Positions 25,521-34,198 of a stretch of 64,000 nt of DNA are shown piece after piece. The stretch's first letter is position 1; each line of letters begins with the position of its first letter. The DNA comes from Caviibacterium pharyngocola (lineage in GTDB: Bacteria; Pseudomonadota; Gammaproteobacteria; Enterobacterales; Pasteurellaceae): NCBI RefSeq assembly GCF_002795405.1, contig NZ_PHGZ01000013.1, forward strand, positions 313,988 through 377,987, read 5' to 3'. The position numbers were made by a program, and so were the translations under genes. The notes under the pieces were generated by a model, which did no database searches, was not told the DNA's origin, and saw nothing but the letters and a program-made list of their open reading frames with translations.

Positions 25521-28037
25521 ATGAATAAGAAAAATATGTTGGCATTGCTTTTGTTCGGAGGAATGGGAATTAATGTCGTGAATGGGCAAGAAGTGGTATT
25601 GGATGAAATTTCGGTTGAATCGAAAATGGATAAGATTTCCGGAAGTGCGGTGGAAAATTCGATCAATTTAAGCGATCAAATTGTGTCGCGCGAAAAATTA
25701 AGTTTAGCATCTGCCACTTTGGGAAATGCATTATCAAGAGAAATTGGTGTGCACAGCAATCCTTTCGGTGGTGGCGCGAGTTCACCGATTATTCGCGGGC
25801 AAGAAGGCGTGCGCGTTAAAATTTTACAAAATGGTTCCGATGTGATCGATATGTCAACAATTTCGCCGGATCACGCTGTGGCGGCGGATACGTTATTGGC
25901 GCAGCGGGTGGAATTGATCCGTGGACCGCAAACCTTACTTTATGCCACCGCGTCTCAAGCCGGTATTATTAATGTTGCGGATAAACGGATTCTGGCGGAA
26001 ATGCCGAAAAAAGGCGTTGAAGGTGAAATTTATTCGCGCTTGGATAGCGTCAGCAAGGAAAAATCTCTCACGGTGGGTTTCAGTTTCGCATTAAACAAAA
26101 ATATCGCTTTACGTTTGGAAGGATTACAGCGCCATTCGGATAATTATCGCGTACCGGGAATTAATTTAGGCGAAACATTGAAATTTGTGCCCGATACACA
26201 CCAACGATCAAAGGTTGGTACGGTCGGTTTATCCTTTATCAATGATCGCGGTTATATCGGCGTATCTTATAATCATCGTCAAGATCGTTACGGCTTACCG
26301 GGACATAATCATATGTTGGATAATTGTAGTGCGCATATTTATGATGTGCAGAAACATTCGGTTTTAAGACGCGATTATTTACTGCCTTATCCGCATTTAA
26401 TGGATGATAGCGATTTGATTAGTACGATCCATTTTCATTGCGGAACGGAAGTTGATTCGGCAAAACCGCACAGCCACGATAATGTTTACGGACATCAGCA
26501 CGATCACAGTTCGCCGGGGCCGTGGGTGGATTTGATTTCAAAACGGGTCGATTTGAAAGGAGAAATTAAAAATCCGCTAAAAGCAATCGAACGGATGAAA
26601 TTTAGTTTGGCTTATGCGGATTATTATCACGATGAAAAAGGCGACGGCAAAGCTTATATCAGCCCGAATGATAACGAATCTTTGAAAGCGCGTAAGCAAA
26701 AAGATGCGCAAGCGTTGTTCGGAAAACCGTTAGCAAGATTTACTAACCGTGGGTTTAATGGCCGCGTGGAGTTCTATCATCAACCGCTCGGCTCACTGAC
26801 GGGGGGTTGGGGAATGCAATATCAATTTCAAAAAACAAAAGTGGCACGTTTGGCGCCGCCGATGGGATTGGATGATGTGCCGACAACCATCGGCGAACGT
26901 GAAATAAGCGAACGTAATCCGCTGGTTGCAAATACGACGAAGCAATGGAGTTTATTCGGCTTGGAACAATGGATTTATAAAGATTTTATGTTTGAGGTCG
27001 CCGGACGTTTTGAGAAGCAGCGTATTCCGATCAATTACGATGCGACATTACTGAAAATTTATCATAAACCGGGTAGCGAACAGCCGGATTTATCGACGAA
27101 TAAACAAGCTGCTTTTTCTTCTTCCGTGACCGGATTATGGAATTTTACCTCGGAGGATTCGATTGCTTTAAATTTATCGCATAACGAACGTTTACCAACT
27201 GCAAAAGAACTTTATTATTACGGCAAACATCTAGCGACCAACTCTTTTGAATATGGGAATAAAAATTTGAACAAAGAGCGGTCGAATAATATTGAGATTA
27301 CTTTAGCGCATAGCGGTGAAAAGCTGGATTATAAACTGAGCGTTTATCAAAACCGTTTCAAAAATTATATCCATAATGAAAATTTATACCGCAGCGGTAA
27401 CTTATATGTACGCCGTTATTTACAATCTCAGGCGAAATTTCAAGGAATTGAAGGTGAGATTAATTATCATATAACGCCTGAACATCAAGTAAGTTTATTC
27501 GGTGATTATGTGCGTGGTAGATTATTTAAATTGCCAACTATTTTAGGCGATAAAATTTATGAAAAAAAATGTTTCATTAATGAATGGGATGAAGAAGAAT
27601 GCGATTATACCGTAGTCGGCAGAGAGCAAATTCAGCGTCCTAACCGTAATGCCGCACGTGTACCGCCGGCAAGATTAGGTATTCGCCTTAATAGCCAATT
27701 TAACGAAAACTGGAGTGGCTTTATTGAATATACGCGCGTCTTTAAGCAAAGTAAAATCTCCGAATCGATCTTTACGAAAGAAAAAGAAGATGATCGAGAA
27801 GATAAAGTCGAGGGCGCAAAATTAGATAAAATCCCTGTTTATGAAGATGCTACACAAGGCTACCATTTAGTGAATTTAGGTGCGACATATCATAACCAAT
27901 ATAACGGTGTAGATTATAGAATTTCCTTACATATTAATAACTTGCTTAATCAGAAAATCTATATCCATAATTCCTTCTTGCCTTATGTTCCGCAACCGGG
28001 CAGAAATTTTATCTTAGGGCTTGATATGAAATTTTAA
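25521..28037 (+). CDS. Histidine-rich TonB-dependent outer-membrane metal receptor
   Basis: An 838-residue outer-membrane transporter. A signal peptide (about residues 1-22) is followed by a TonB box-like EVVLDEISV, a plug domain with PIIRGQEGVRVKILQNG and LIRGPQTLLYA, and a 22-strand barrel ending in a C-terminal Phe (LDMKF). Between about residues 265 and 335 lies an extracellular-loop region with many His and two Cys, including HSHDNVYGHQHDHS. Such clusters bind divalent metals in ZnuD-type zinc receptors. Placement directly after nikKLMQO suggests nickel, but zinc cannot be excluded. It has its own upstream region, with a perfect 21-bp palindrome. Confidence 0.88.
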   Translation: MNKKNMLALLLFGGMGINVVNGQEVVLDEISVESKMDKISGSAVENSINLSDQIVSREKLSLASATLGNALSREIGVHSNPFGGGASSPIIRGQEGVRVKILQNGSDVIDMSTISPDHAVAADTLLAQRVELIRGPQTLLYATASQAGIINVADKRILAEMPKKGVEGEIYSRLDSVSKEKSLTVGFSFALNKNIALRLEGLQRHSDNYRVPGINLGETLKFVPDTHQRSKVGTVGLSFINDRGYIGVSYNHRQDRYGLPGHNHMLDNCSAHIYDVQKHSVLRRDYLLPYPHLMDDSDLISTIHFHCGTEVDSAKPHSHDNVYGHQHDHSSPGPWVDLISKRVDLKGEIKNPLKAIERMKFSLAYADYYHDEKGDGKAYISPNDNESLKARKQKDAQALFGKPLARFTNRGFNGRVEFYHQPLGSLTGGWGMQYQFQKTKVARLAPPMGLDDVPTTIGEREISERNPLVANTTKQWSLFGLEQWIYKDFMFEVAGRFEKQRIPINYDATLLKIYHKPGSEQPDLSTNKQAAFSSSVTGLWNFTSEDSIALNLSHNERLPTAKELYYYGKHLATNSFEYGNKNLNKERSNNIEITLAHSGEKLDYKLSVYQNRFKNYIHNENLYRSGNLYVRRYLQSQAKFQGIEGEINYHITPEHQVSLFGDYVRGRLFKLPTILGDKIYEKKCFINEWDEEECDYTVVGREQIQRPNRNAARVPPARLGIRLNSQFNENWSGFIEYTRVFKQSKISESIFTKEKEDDREDKVEGAKLDKIPVYEDATQGYHLVNLGATYHNQYNGVDYRISLHINNLLNQKIYIHNSFLPYVPQPGRNFILGLDMKF

Positions 28038-28046
28038 TAGTAAAGA

Positions 28047-28073
28047 AAACGGACACCGAAGTGTCCGTTTTTT
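28047..28073. terminator. Bidirectional terminator between receptor gene and yjdM
   Basis: Ten-base arms AAACGGACAC (28047-28056) and GTGTCCGTTT (28061-28070) with a CGAA loop, flanked by A and T runs. It works for both converging genes. Confidence 0.92.
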
Positions 28074-28078
28074 ATGCT

Positions 28079-28411
28079 TTACGCTTTTTTCAAAAATTCG
28101 GATTTAAGTGAAAAGCTCTGTCCGTCGATTTTGCAATCCACGTCGTGATCGCCGTCAACTAAACGGATATTTTTTGCTTTCGTGCCTTTTTTCAACACGA
28201 TAGACGATCCTTTTACTTTTAAGTCTTTGATTAAAATTACGGAGTCACCGTCTTGTAAAATGTTGCCGTTGCTGTCTTTAAACACTTTTTCTTGGTTTTC
28301 GGTTTCTTCATCGCCCGACCATTCATTGCCGCAATCGGGACAAACGAAATTGACGCTGTCGTGATAAACATATTCGCCCTGACATTGCGGGCAAGTTGGC
28401 ATTTGTTCCAT
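28079..28411 (-). CDS. yjdM: YjdM/PhnA-family zinc-ribbon protein
   Basis: A 110-residue cytoplasmic protein (E. coli YjdM 111 aa). It has an N-terminal zinc ribbon (CPQC and CPDC, about residues 7-29) and a C-terminal beta domain beginning [16 protein letters not shown]. The family was once named PhnA for alkylphosphonate use, but that link is doubtful and its function is unsettled. The start is the ATG at 28411, with AAGGA upstream; the frame is open further back without a better start. Confidence 0.9.
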   Translation of the reverse strand: MEQMPTCPQCQGEYVYHDSVNFVCPDCGNEWSGDEETENQEKVFKDSNGNILQDGDSVILIKDLKVKGSSIVLKKGTKAKNIRLVDGDHDVDCKIDGQSFSLKSEFLKKA

Positions 28412-28549
28412 TTTGGTTTCCTTCTTTCTTAATTTGGGCGCGAAGTATAACAAAAAATTGCCGTTTTGCCAAAATACCGGACAGTTCCGATCTGTTTTGG
28501 ACAGTGGGTACGGTAGAATAAAAAACTCGTTAAATAAATAGGAATCAAA

Positions 28550-29107
28550 ATGAAAACAACATACTTCTTCGCGGGAATTTGCACCGCACTTTTTTCGCTA
28601 AATGCTTTTTCGCATAATATTCAGCCGGCAATGCCGTTGCCTAAAGTGGCGGTGAACCAAGTGGGCGAGTTGGTTTTAAAAGGGCAAGAGATTACTTATC
28701 AACCTTGGCAATCCGGCGGGTTGGCGGGCAAAGTGCGCGTGATTCAGCATATGGCGGGACGCAGTAGCGTGAAAGAAAAAAACGAAGCCTTAATGGAGGC
28801 GATTCGGGCGGAAAAATTTGATGCGTCCGTTTATCAAACCACCACAATTATCAATGCGGATGACGCCCTTGTCGGTACGGGAATGTTTGTGAAAAGCAGC
28901 GCAGAAAAAGGTAAAAAGGCGAATCCGCACAGCCAAGTGATTTTGGATCAGCAAAGTGCGGTGAAAAATGCGTGGGATTTAAAAGAAAAAGATAGTTTAA
29001 TTGTGGTGACGGATAAAAACGGAAAGGTGAAATTCGTTAAAGAGGGCAAATTATCTCCGCAAGAGATTCAAACGGTGATTGGCTTAGTGCGCGGCTTGAT
29101 TCGATAA
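28550..29107 (+). CDS. ytfJ: YtfJ-family periplasmic protein
   Basis: A 185-residue protein with a signal peptide ending near AFS (mature [10 protein letters not shown]). It belongs to the YtfJ family, whose members have a thioredoxin-like fold. No CxxC pair is present, so redox activity is unlikely. Some databases call the family transcriptional regulators, which the export signal contradicts. It is a single gene with its own promoter region and a strong terminator. Confidence 0.82.
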   Translation: MKTTYFFAGICTALFSLNAFSHNIQPAMPLPKVAVNQVGELVLKGQEITYQPWQSGGLAGKVRVIQHMAGRSSVKEKNEALMEAIRAEKFDASVYQTTTIINADDALVGTGMFVKSSAEKGKKANPHSQVILDQQSAVKNAWDLKEKDSLIVVTDKNGKVKFVKEGKLSPQEIQTVIGLVRGLIR

Positions 29108-29121
29108 TATCGTGAAATGAG

Positions 29122-29163
29122 CCGCACCCAAGGCTTAAAATTTTGGGTGCGGATTTGTTTTTT
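29122..29163 (+). terminator. Terminator between ytfJ and parC
   Basis: The arms CCGCACCCAA (29122-29131) and TTGGGTGCGG (29143-29152) are followed by ATTTGTTTTTT. The T run reaches the stop codon of the converging parC. Confidence 0.88.
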
Positions 29164-31411
29164 ATTCCGGTTCGACGATTTCGATTTTCACATCGCTGTG
29201 TAAACCGCGTGGCAGTTGGCTGCCTTTGCGTCCGCGTTCGGCGCGGAATTTTTGCAGTTCTTCCGGTTTTAGCGTGATTTTGCGTTTACCGGAATGGAAT
29301 ACCAACGCGGCATTTTCGCTAATCAACAACAATTTCACCAATAATTCCGACCGCGCTTTGGCATTAGCGGACGGAATCGTGATGATTTTATTGCCTTTAC
29401 CTTTGGCAAGCTCCGGTAAGTCCGTCGCTGGGAAGATTAACATTCGACCGGCGGAGGTAATCGCCACTAAAAGTGCGGTGGAATTTTTAATCGTTAACGG
29501 CGGCAACACTTTGGCGTTTTCCGGCAAGGAAATTAAGGCTTTTCCGGCTTTATTGCGCGCCACGAGATCACTGAATTTACAAATAAATCCGTAGCCGGCA
29601 TCGGAGGCGAGTAACAGCGCTTGATCGTCATTTTCGATTAACACTTGTTCCACGGCGGCGCCCGCAGGTAAACTCAATTTACCGGTCAGCGGTTCGCCTT
29701 GCGAACGGGCGGAAGGCAGAGAAAGCGGATCCAAGGCATAGCTGCGACCCGTGCTGTCGATAAAGACCGCCGGTTGATTACTTTTGCCGTAAGCGTGCGC
29801 GAGATAATTGTCGCCCGCTTTATAATTTAAACCCTGCACGTCAATGTCGTGACCTTTAGCACAACGCACCCAGCCCATTTCCGATAAAATCACCGTAACC
29901 GGTTCCGCCGGTGTCATTTCGCTTTCGGAAATAGCTTTGGCTTCCGCACGCTCGACAATCGGCGATAAACGTGGTGAGGCGAAGGTTTTCGCATCTTGTT
30001 GGATTTCTTTTTTGATCAAATTATTTAAACGACGCGCCGAACCTAATAATTCTTCTAAACTTTGTCGTTCTTGGGCTAATTTGTCTTGTTCGGCTTGCAG
30101 TTCGTGTTCTTCCAGTTTTGCCAACTGACGCAAACGCAAATTCAAAATGGCTTCCGCTTGTTCGTCGCTTAAATTAAAGCGCGCCATTAACACTTGTTTC
30201 GGCTGATCTTCGTTGCGAATAATAGCGATCACTTCGTCAATATTCAAAAAGGCGATCATTAAACCTTGCAAAATATGTAAACGCGCCAATACTTTATCCA
30301 AGCGATATTGCAAACGGCGCGTGACGGTGGTGCGGCGAAATTCCAGCCATTCGGTAAGAATTTGAATCAGGTTTTTCACTGCCGGTTTGTTGTCCAAGCC
30401 GATCATATTCATATTCACTCGATAGCTTTTTTCAAGATCGGTGGTGGCGAATAAATGCGCCATTAGCGCATCCGTATCGACGCGGTTGGAACGCGGCACC
30501 ACCACGATTCTGACCGGATTTTCGTGATCCGCTTCATCGCGAATATCTTCCACCATCGGTAATTTTTTCGCCGTCATTTGATCGGCGATTTGCGCGATCA
30601 CTTTTGACGGCGAAGATTGGTGCGGAAGCGCGGTGATAATAATCTCGCCGTCCTCTTTTTTCCACACCGCGCGCATTTTGATCGAACCGCGACCTTGTTC
30701 GTAAATTTTGCGGATTTCCTCTTTCGGCGAAATGATTTCCGCTTCCGTCGGATAATCCGGCCCTTGAAGTGCGGTCATTAATTCATCTAAAGTTGCCTTC
30801 GGGTTATCCAACAACATCACAGCGGCGTCGGCGACTTCATTAATATTATGCGGCGGAATATCCGTTGCCATACCCACGGCGATACCGGTGGTTCCGTTAA
30901 GTAAAATATGCGGCAGGCGAGCCGGTAAATATTGCGGTTCTTCCAAGGTGCCGTCGAAATTCGGCTGATAATTCACCGTACCTTGCCCAAGTTCGGACAA
31001 TAAAATTTCCGAGATTTTAGACAGGCGGGATTCCGTATAACGCATTGCCGCGAAGGATTTCGGATCATCCGGTGCGCCCCAGTTTCCTTGCCCGTCAACC
31101 AACGGATAACGATAGGAAAAAGGTTGCGCCATTAGCACCATCGCTTCATAGCACGCAGTGTCGCCGTGCGGATGAAATTTACCCAACACGTCCCCGACGG
31201 TTCTGGCGGATTTTTTATATTTCGCCGTCGCGTTCAAACCCAATTCCGACATCGCATAAATAATGCGACGCTGTACGGGTTTCAGCCCGTCGCCGATAAA
31301 GGGCAACGCGCGATCCATAATGACGTACATCGAATAATTTAAATACGCGCTTTCGGTAAAGCGGCGAATCGGCATTTGTTCAATGCCTTCATAGTTAATT
31401 TCGTTTGTCAT
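29162..31411 (-). CDS. parC: DNA topoisomerase IV subunit A
   Basis: Breakage-reunion subunit of topoisomerase IV, which decatenates chromosomes; 749 residues (E. coli 752). The catalytic Tyr lies in AAMRYTESR, equivalent to E. coli Tyr120. The quinolone-resistance-determining region reads [12 protein letters not shown]: Thr85 stands at the position of E. coli Ser80, while Glu89 matches Glu84. The C-terminal half should hold the beta-pinwheel DNA-wrapping domain. parE lies on the same strand upstream, separated by argO, so the two subunits are close but not adjacent. Confidence 0.98.
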   Translation of the reverse strand: MTNEINYEGIEQMPIRRFTESAYLNYSMYVIMDRALPFIGDGLKPVQRRIIYAMSELGLNATAKYKKSARTVGDVLGKFHPHGDTACYEAMVLMAQPFSYRYPLVDGQGNWGAPDDPKSFAAMRYTESRLSKISEILLSELGQGTVNYQPNFDGTLEEPQYLPARLPHILLNGTTGIAVGMATDIPPHNINEVADAAVMLLDNPKATLDELMTALQGPDYPTEAEIISPKEEIRKIYEQGRGSIKMRAVWKKEDGEIIITALPHQSSPSKVIAQIADQMTAKKLPMVEDIRDEADHENPVRIVVVPRSNRVDTDALMAHLFATTDLEKSYRVNMNMIGLDNKPAVKNLIQILTEWLEFRRTTVTRRLQYRLDKVLARLHILQGLMIAFLNIDEVIAIIRNEDQPKQVLMARFNLSDEQAEAILNLRLRQLAKLEEHELQAEQDKLAQERQSLEELLGSARRLNNLIKKEIQQDAKTFASPRLSPIVERAEAKAISESEMTPAEPVTVILSEMGWVRCAKGHDIDVQGLNYKAGDNYLAHAYGKSNQPAVFIDSTGRSYALDPLSLPSARSQGEPLTGKLSLPAGAAVEQVLIENDDQALLLASDAGYGFICKFSDLVARNKAGKALISLPENAKVLPPLTIKNSTALLVAITSAGRMLIFPATDLPELAKGKGNKIITIPSANAKARSELLVKLLLISENAALVFHSGKRKITLKPEELQKFRAERGRKGSQLPRGLHSDVKIEIVEPE

Positions 31412-31476
31412 AGGTTGTTTTATTTATCGTTACTATTTTAGTTCGGTGCAAATCGAAATTTGCCTTTCGTTAAATT

Positions 31477-32100
31477 TTATCCGTTCAAGGTTATGGCATA
31501 GCTCACTAAGCTACCTGCAATCAGCCACATAATAATTCCGATGAGAATATCTAAAATCCGCCAAGTAATCGGGCGTTGGAATAACGGAATCAGTAATCTT
31601 GCGCCGTAAGCGAGGCTAAAAAACCAGATTGTCGATGTGGTGATTGCGCCGATCAGAAATAAGCCTTTTTGCATCGGCGCCAAGGTGCCGGCAATGCCGC
31701 CCATAATGACGACGGTATCCAAATAAACGTGCGGATTGAGCAAGGTGATTGCCAAAGTTAATAAAACGGCTTTAAGTGCGGTGTTATTTTCTTGCGTTTT
31801 TTCCACCGCTAAATTGCCGTTGCCTTTATAGGCGGAGCGGAAGGCTCGAAAGCCGTAAACCAATAAAAAGAGCGCTCCGACCAAAGCTAAAGCGACGCTT
31901 GCGATAGGATTGGCGCTGATTAATGTGCCTAAGCCGAATACGCCCGCGCCGATTAACACGAGATCACACAAAATACAGGTTAGCGCAATCCAAAATGTGT
32001 GCTGTTTTAATAAACCTTGTTTTAATACAAAGGCATTTTGTGCGCCGATAGCGATAATTAAGCCGGCGGTCACCCAAAATCCGTATAAAAAATGTTCCAT
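31477..32100 (-). CDS. argO: LysE/ArgO-family amino-acid exporter
   Basis: A 207-residue membrane protein with about six helices and the LysE-family signature GLIIAIGAQNAFVLKQGL near residue 13, plus a second conserved stretch, LLNPHVYLDTVV, near 120. It resembles ArgO, which exports arginine, more than threonine-type RhtB exporters, but the substrate (arginine or lysine) is inferred. It lies between parE and parC on the same strand, with 27 bp to parE. No adjacent LysR regulator (ArgP) is present. Confidence 0.85.
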   Translation of the reverse strand: MEHFLYGFWVTAGLIIAIGAQNAFVLKQGLLKQHTFWIALTCILCDLVLIGAGVFGLGTLISANPIASVALALVGALFLLVYGFRAFRSAYKGNGNLAVEKTQENNTALKAVLLTLAITLLNPHVYLDTVVIMGGIAGTLAPMQKGLFLIGAITTSTIWFFSLAYGARLLIPLFQRPITWRILDILIGIIMWLIAGSLVSYAITLNG

Positions 32101-32127
32101 TTATTTTCTCTCTTTTTTCACCGCACT

Positions 32128-34026
32128 TTATACCGCAAGTTCGGCGCGATCGCCTTGGGTTTGCAGCCAATTTTTGCGATCTTCCGAGCGTTTTTTGGCT
32201 AACAGCATATCCATTAATTCAAAGGTTTCGCTACGTTGCTGTTCTTCGCTTTCAAAAGTGAGTTGCACCAAGCGACGCGTGTTCGGATCCATTGTGGTTT
32301 CGCGCAACTGGCTCGGATTCATTTCGCCCAGCCCCTTAAAGCGTTGCACGTTGAGTTTGCCTTTTTTATTTTTCAAACGATCCAAAATGCCTTCTTTTTC
32401 GCCTTCGTCCAAGGCATAGAATACGTCGTTACCGAGATCGATACGATATAACGGCGGCATTGCCACATAAACGTGACCTTCTTGCACCAATTTGGGGAAA
32501 TGGCGTAAAAATAATGCGCAAAGCAAAGTCGCAATGTGCAAACCGTCGGAGTCTGCATCGGCGAGAATACATACTTTTCCGTAACGTAATTGCGATAAAT
32601 CGTCGCTGTCCGGATCAATACCTAGCGCCACGGCGATGTCGTGCACTTCTTGCGAACCGAGCACTTGATCGGCGGATACCTCCCAAGTATTCAGAATTTT
32701 TCCGCGTAACGGCAAAATGGCTTGATATTCGCGATCGCGCGCTTGTTTCGCCGAGCCGCCGGCGGAATCGCCTTCCACTAAAAACAGCTCCGTACGGGCG
32801 AGATCTTGTTGGCTACAATCGGCGAGTTTTCCCGGTAATGCCGGGCCGCTGACCAATTTTTTGCGCACGACTTTTTTCGCCGCGCGTAAACGGCGTTCAG
32901 CGGAGCTAATCGCCAAACGCGCCAGTTCTTCCGCTTCTTGCACGTTTTGGTTTAACCATAAACTGAACGCGTCTTTAACAACGCCGCCGACAAACACTGC
33001 ACTTTGGCGCGAGGAAAGGCGCTCTTTGGTTTGACCGGCAAATTGCGGATCTTGCATTTTGATAGATAACACATAGGCGCAACGATCCCAAATATCATCG
33101 GCGGTGAGTTTCACGCCGCGCGGAAGCAGATTGCGAAATTCGCAAAATTCGCGCATTGCGTCTAACAATCCTTGACGCAAACCGTTGACGTGCGTGCCGC
33201 CTTGAATGGTCGGAATTAAGTTGACATAGCTTTCGGCTAATAATTCGCCGCCTTCAGGCAACCAAACCAACGCCCACGCGGCGGTTTCTTTTTCGCTGCT
33301 GAAGTCACCGACGAAAGGTGTGGCGGGCAAAGTAATGTGTTGTTGCACGGCTTCGCTTAAATAATCCGCCAAGCCGTCTTGATATAGCCAAACTTCTTCG
33401 GTGTCGTTGACTTTATCAATAAAACGAATTTCCAAACCGGAACAAAGTACGGCTTTCGCGCGTAATAAATGGCGTAAGCGAGTGACGGAAAAATTGCTGC
33501 TGTCGAAATATTTCGGATTCGGTTTAAAATGCACCGTGGTGCCGGTGTTGCGGCGTCCGCAGGTACCGATGACTTCCAATTCTTCCGTTTTTACGCCGTT
33601 TTCAAAGGCGATTTTATAAATTTGTCCGTTGCGTTTTACGGTGACGTCAACGCGTGAGGAAAGGGCGTTGACCACGGAAATTCCGACGCCGTGCAAACCG
33701 CCGGAAAATTCATAGTTTTTATTGGAGAATTTTCCGCCCGCGTGCAATTTGGTCAAAATTACTTCCACGCCGGAGACTTTTTCCGTCGGGTGAATATCCA
33801 CCGGCATTCCGCGTCCGTTGTCGATAACTTCTAAGGATTGATCTTTGTGTAAAATCACTTCGATTTTGTCGGCGTGACCGGCGAGCGCTTCATCGACGCT
33901 GTTGTCGATGACTTCTTGTCCGAGGTGATTCGGGCGGCTGGTGTCCGTGTACATTCCCGGTCGTAATTGAACCGGCTCAAGATCTTTTAATACCGTTATT
34001 TCATTGGCGGAATAATTATCAGTCAT
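32128..34026 (-). CDS. parE: DNA topoisomerase IV subunit B
   Basis: ATPase subunit of topoisomerase IV, 632 residues (E. coli 630). The GHKL ATP-binding site is visible as IDNSVDEALAGH, VIDNGRGMPVD, and LHAGGKF with GGLHGVG. The TOPRIM domain has LVEGDSAGGSAKQARDR and DADSDG. It forms the A2B2 enzyme with ParC encoded downstream. It starts at ATG 34026 and ends 27 bp before argO. Confidence 0.98.
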   Translation of the reverse strand: MTDNYSANEITVLKDLEPVQLRPGMYTDTSRPNHLGQEVIDNSVDEALAGHADKIEVILHKDQSLEVIDNGRGMPVDIHPTEKVSGVEVILTKLHAGGKFSNKNYEFSGGLHGVGISVVNALSSRVDVTVKRNGQIYKIAFENGVKTEELEVIGTCGRRNTGTTVHFKPNPKYFDSSNFSVTRLRHLLRAKAVLCSGLEIRFIDKVNDTEEVWLYQDGLADYLSEAVQQHITLPATPFVGDFSSEKETAAWALVWLPEGGELLAESYVNLIPTIQGGTHVNGLRQGLLDAMREFCEFRNLLPRGVKLTADDIWDRCAYVLSIKMQDPQFAGQTKERLSSRQSAVFVGGVVKDAFSLWLNQNVQEAEELARLAISSAERRLRAAKKVVRKKLVSGPALPGKLADCSQQDLARTELFLVEGDSAGGSAKQARDREYQAILPLRGKILNTWEVSADQVLGSQEVHDIAVALGIDPDSDDLSQLRYGKVCILADADSDGLHIATLLCALFLRHFPKLVQEGHVYVAMPPLYRIDLGNDVFYALDEGEKEGILDRLKNKKGKLNVQRFKGLGEMNPSQLRETTMDPNTRRLVQLTFESEEQQRSETFELMDMLLAKKRSEDRKNWLQTQGDRAELAV

Positions 34027-34134
34027 AATGTTGTCAATCAGTTAAAGTCAAATGAGAAAAGCAGTTTAGCAAAAAAAACAATCTGTTGCACGCAGTGCAA
34101 AGGCGCATTTACAGGCGAAAAATTCGTCGGTAGG

Positions 34135-34174
34135 AAAAACATAAACCGCCCTTATTTGCATATTCGGGCGGTTT
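34135..34174 (-). terminator. Terminator downstream of letB
   Basis: Nine-base arms AAACCGCCC (34143-34151) and GGGCGGTTT (34166-34174) with a 14-base loop. On the minus strand the hairpin is followed by ATGTTTTT. It separates letB from parE. Confidence 0.82.
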
Positions 34175-34198
34175 GTTGCGTAAAGTGCGGTGATTTTT

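Noticed and set aside
28492-28504. LexA-like CTGT...ACAG upstream of ytfJ
   Set aside because: The spacer is five bases instead of the eight required for a LexA box.
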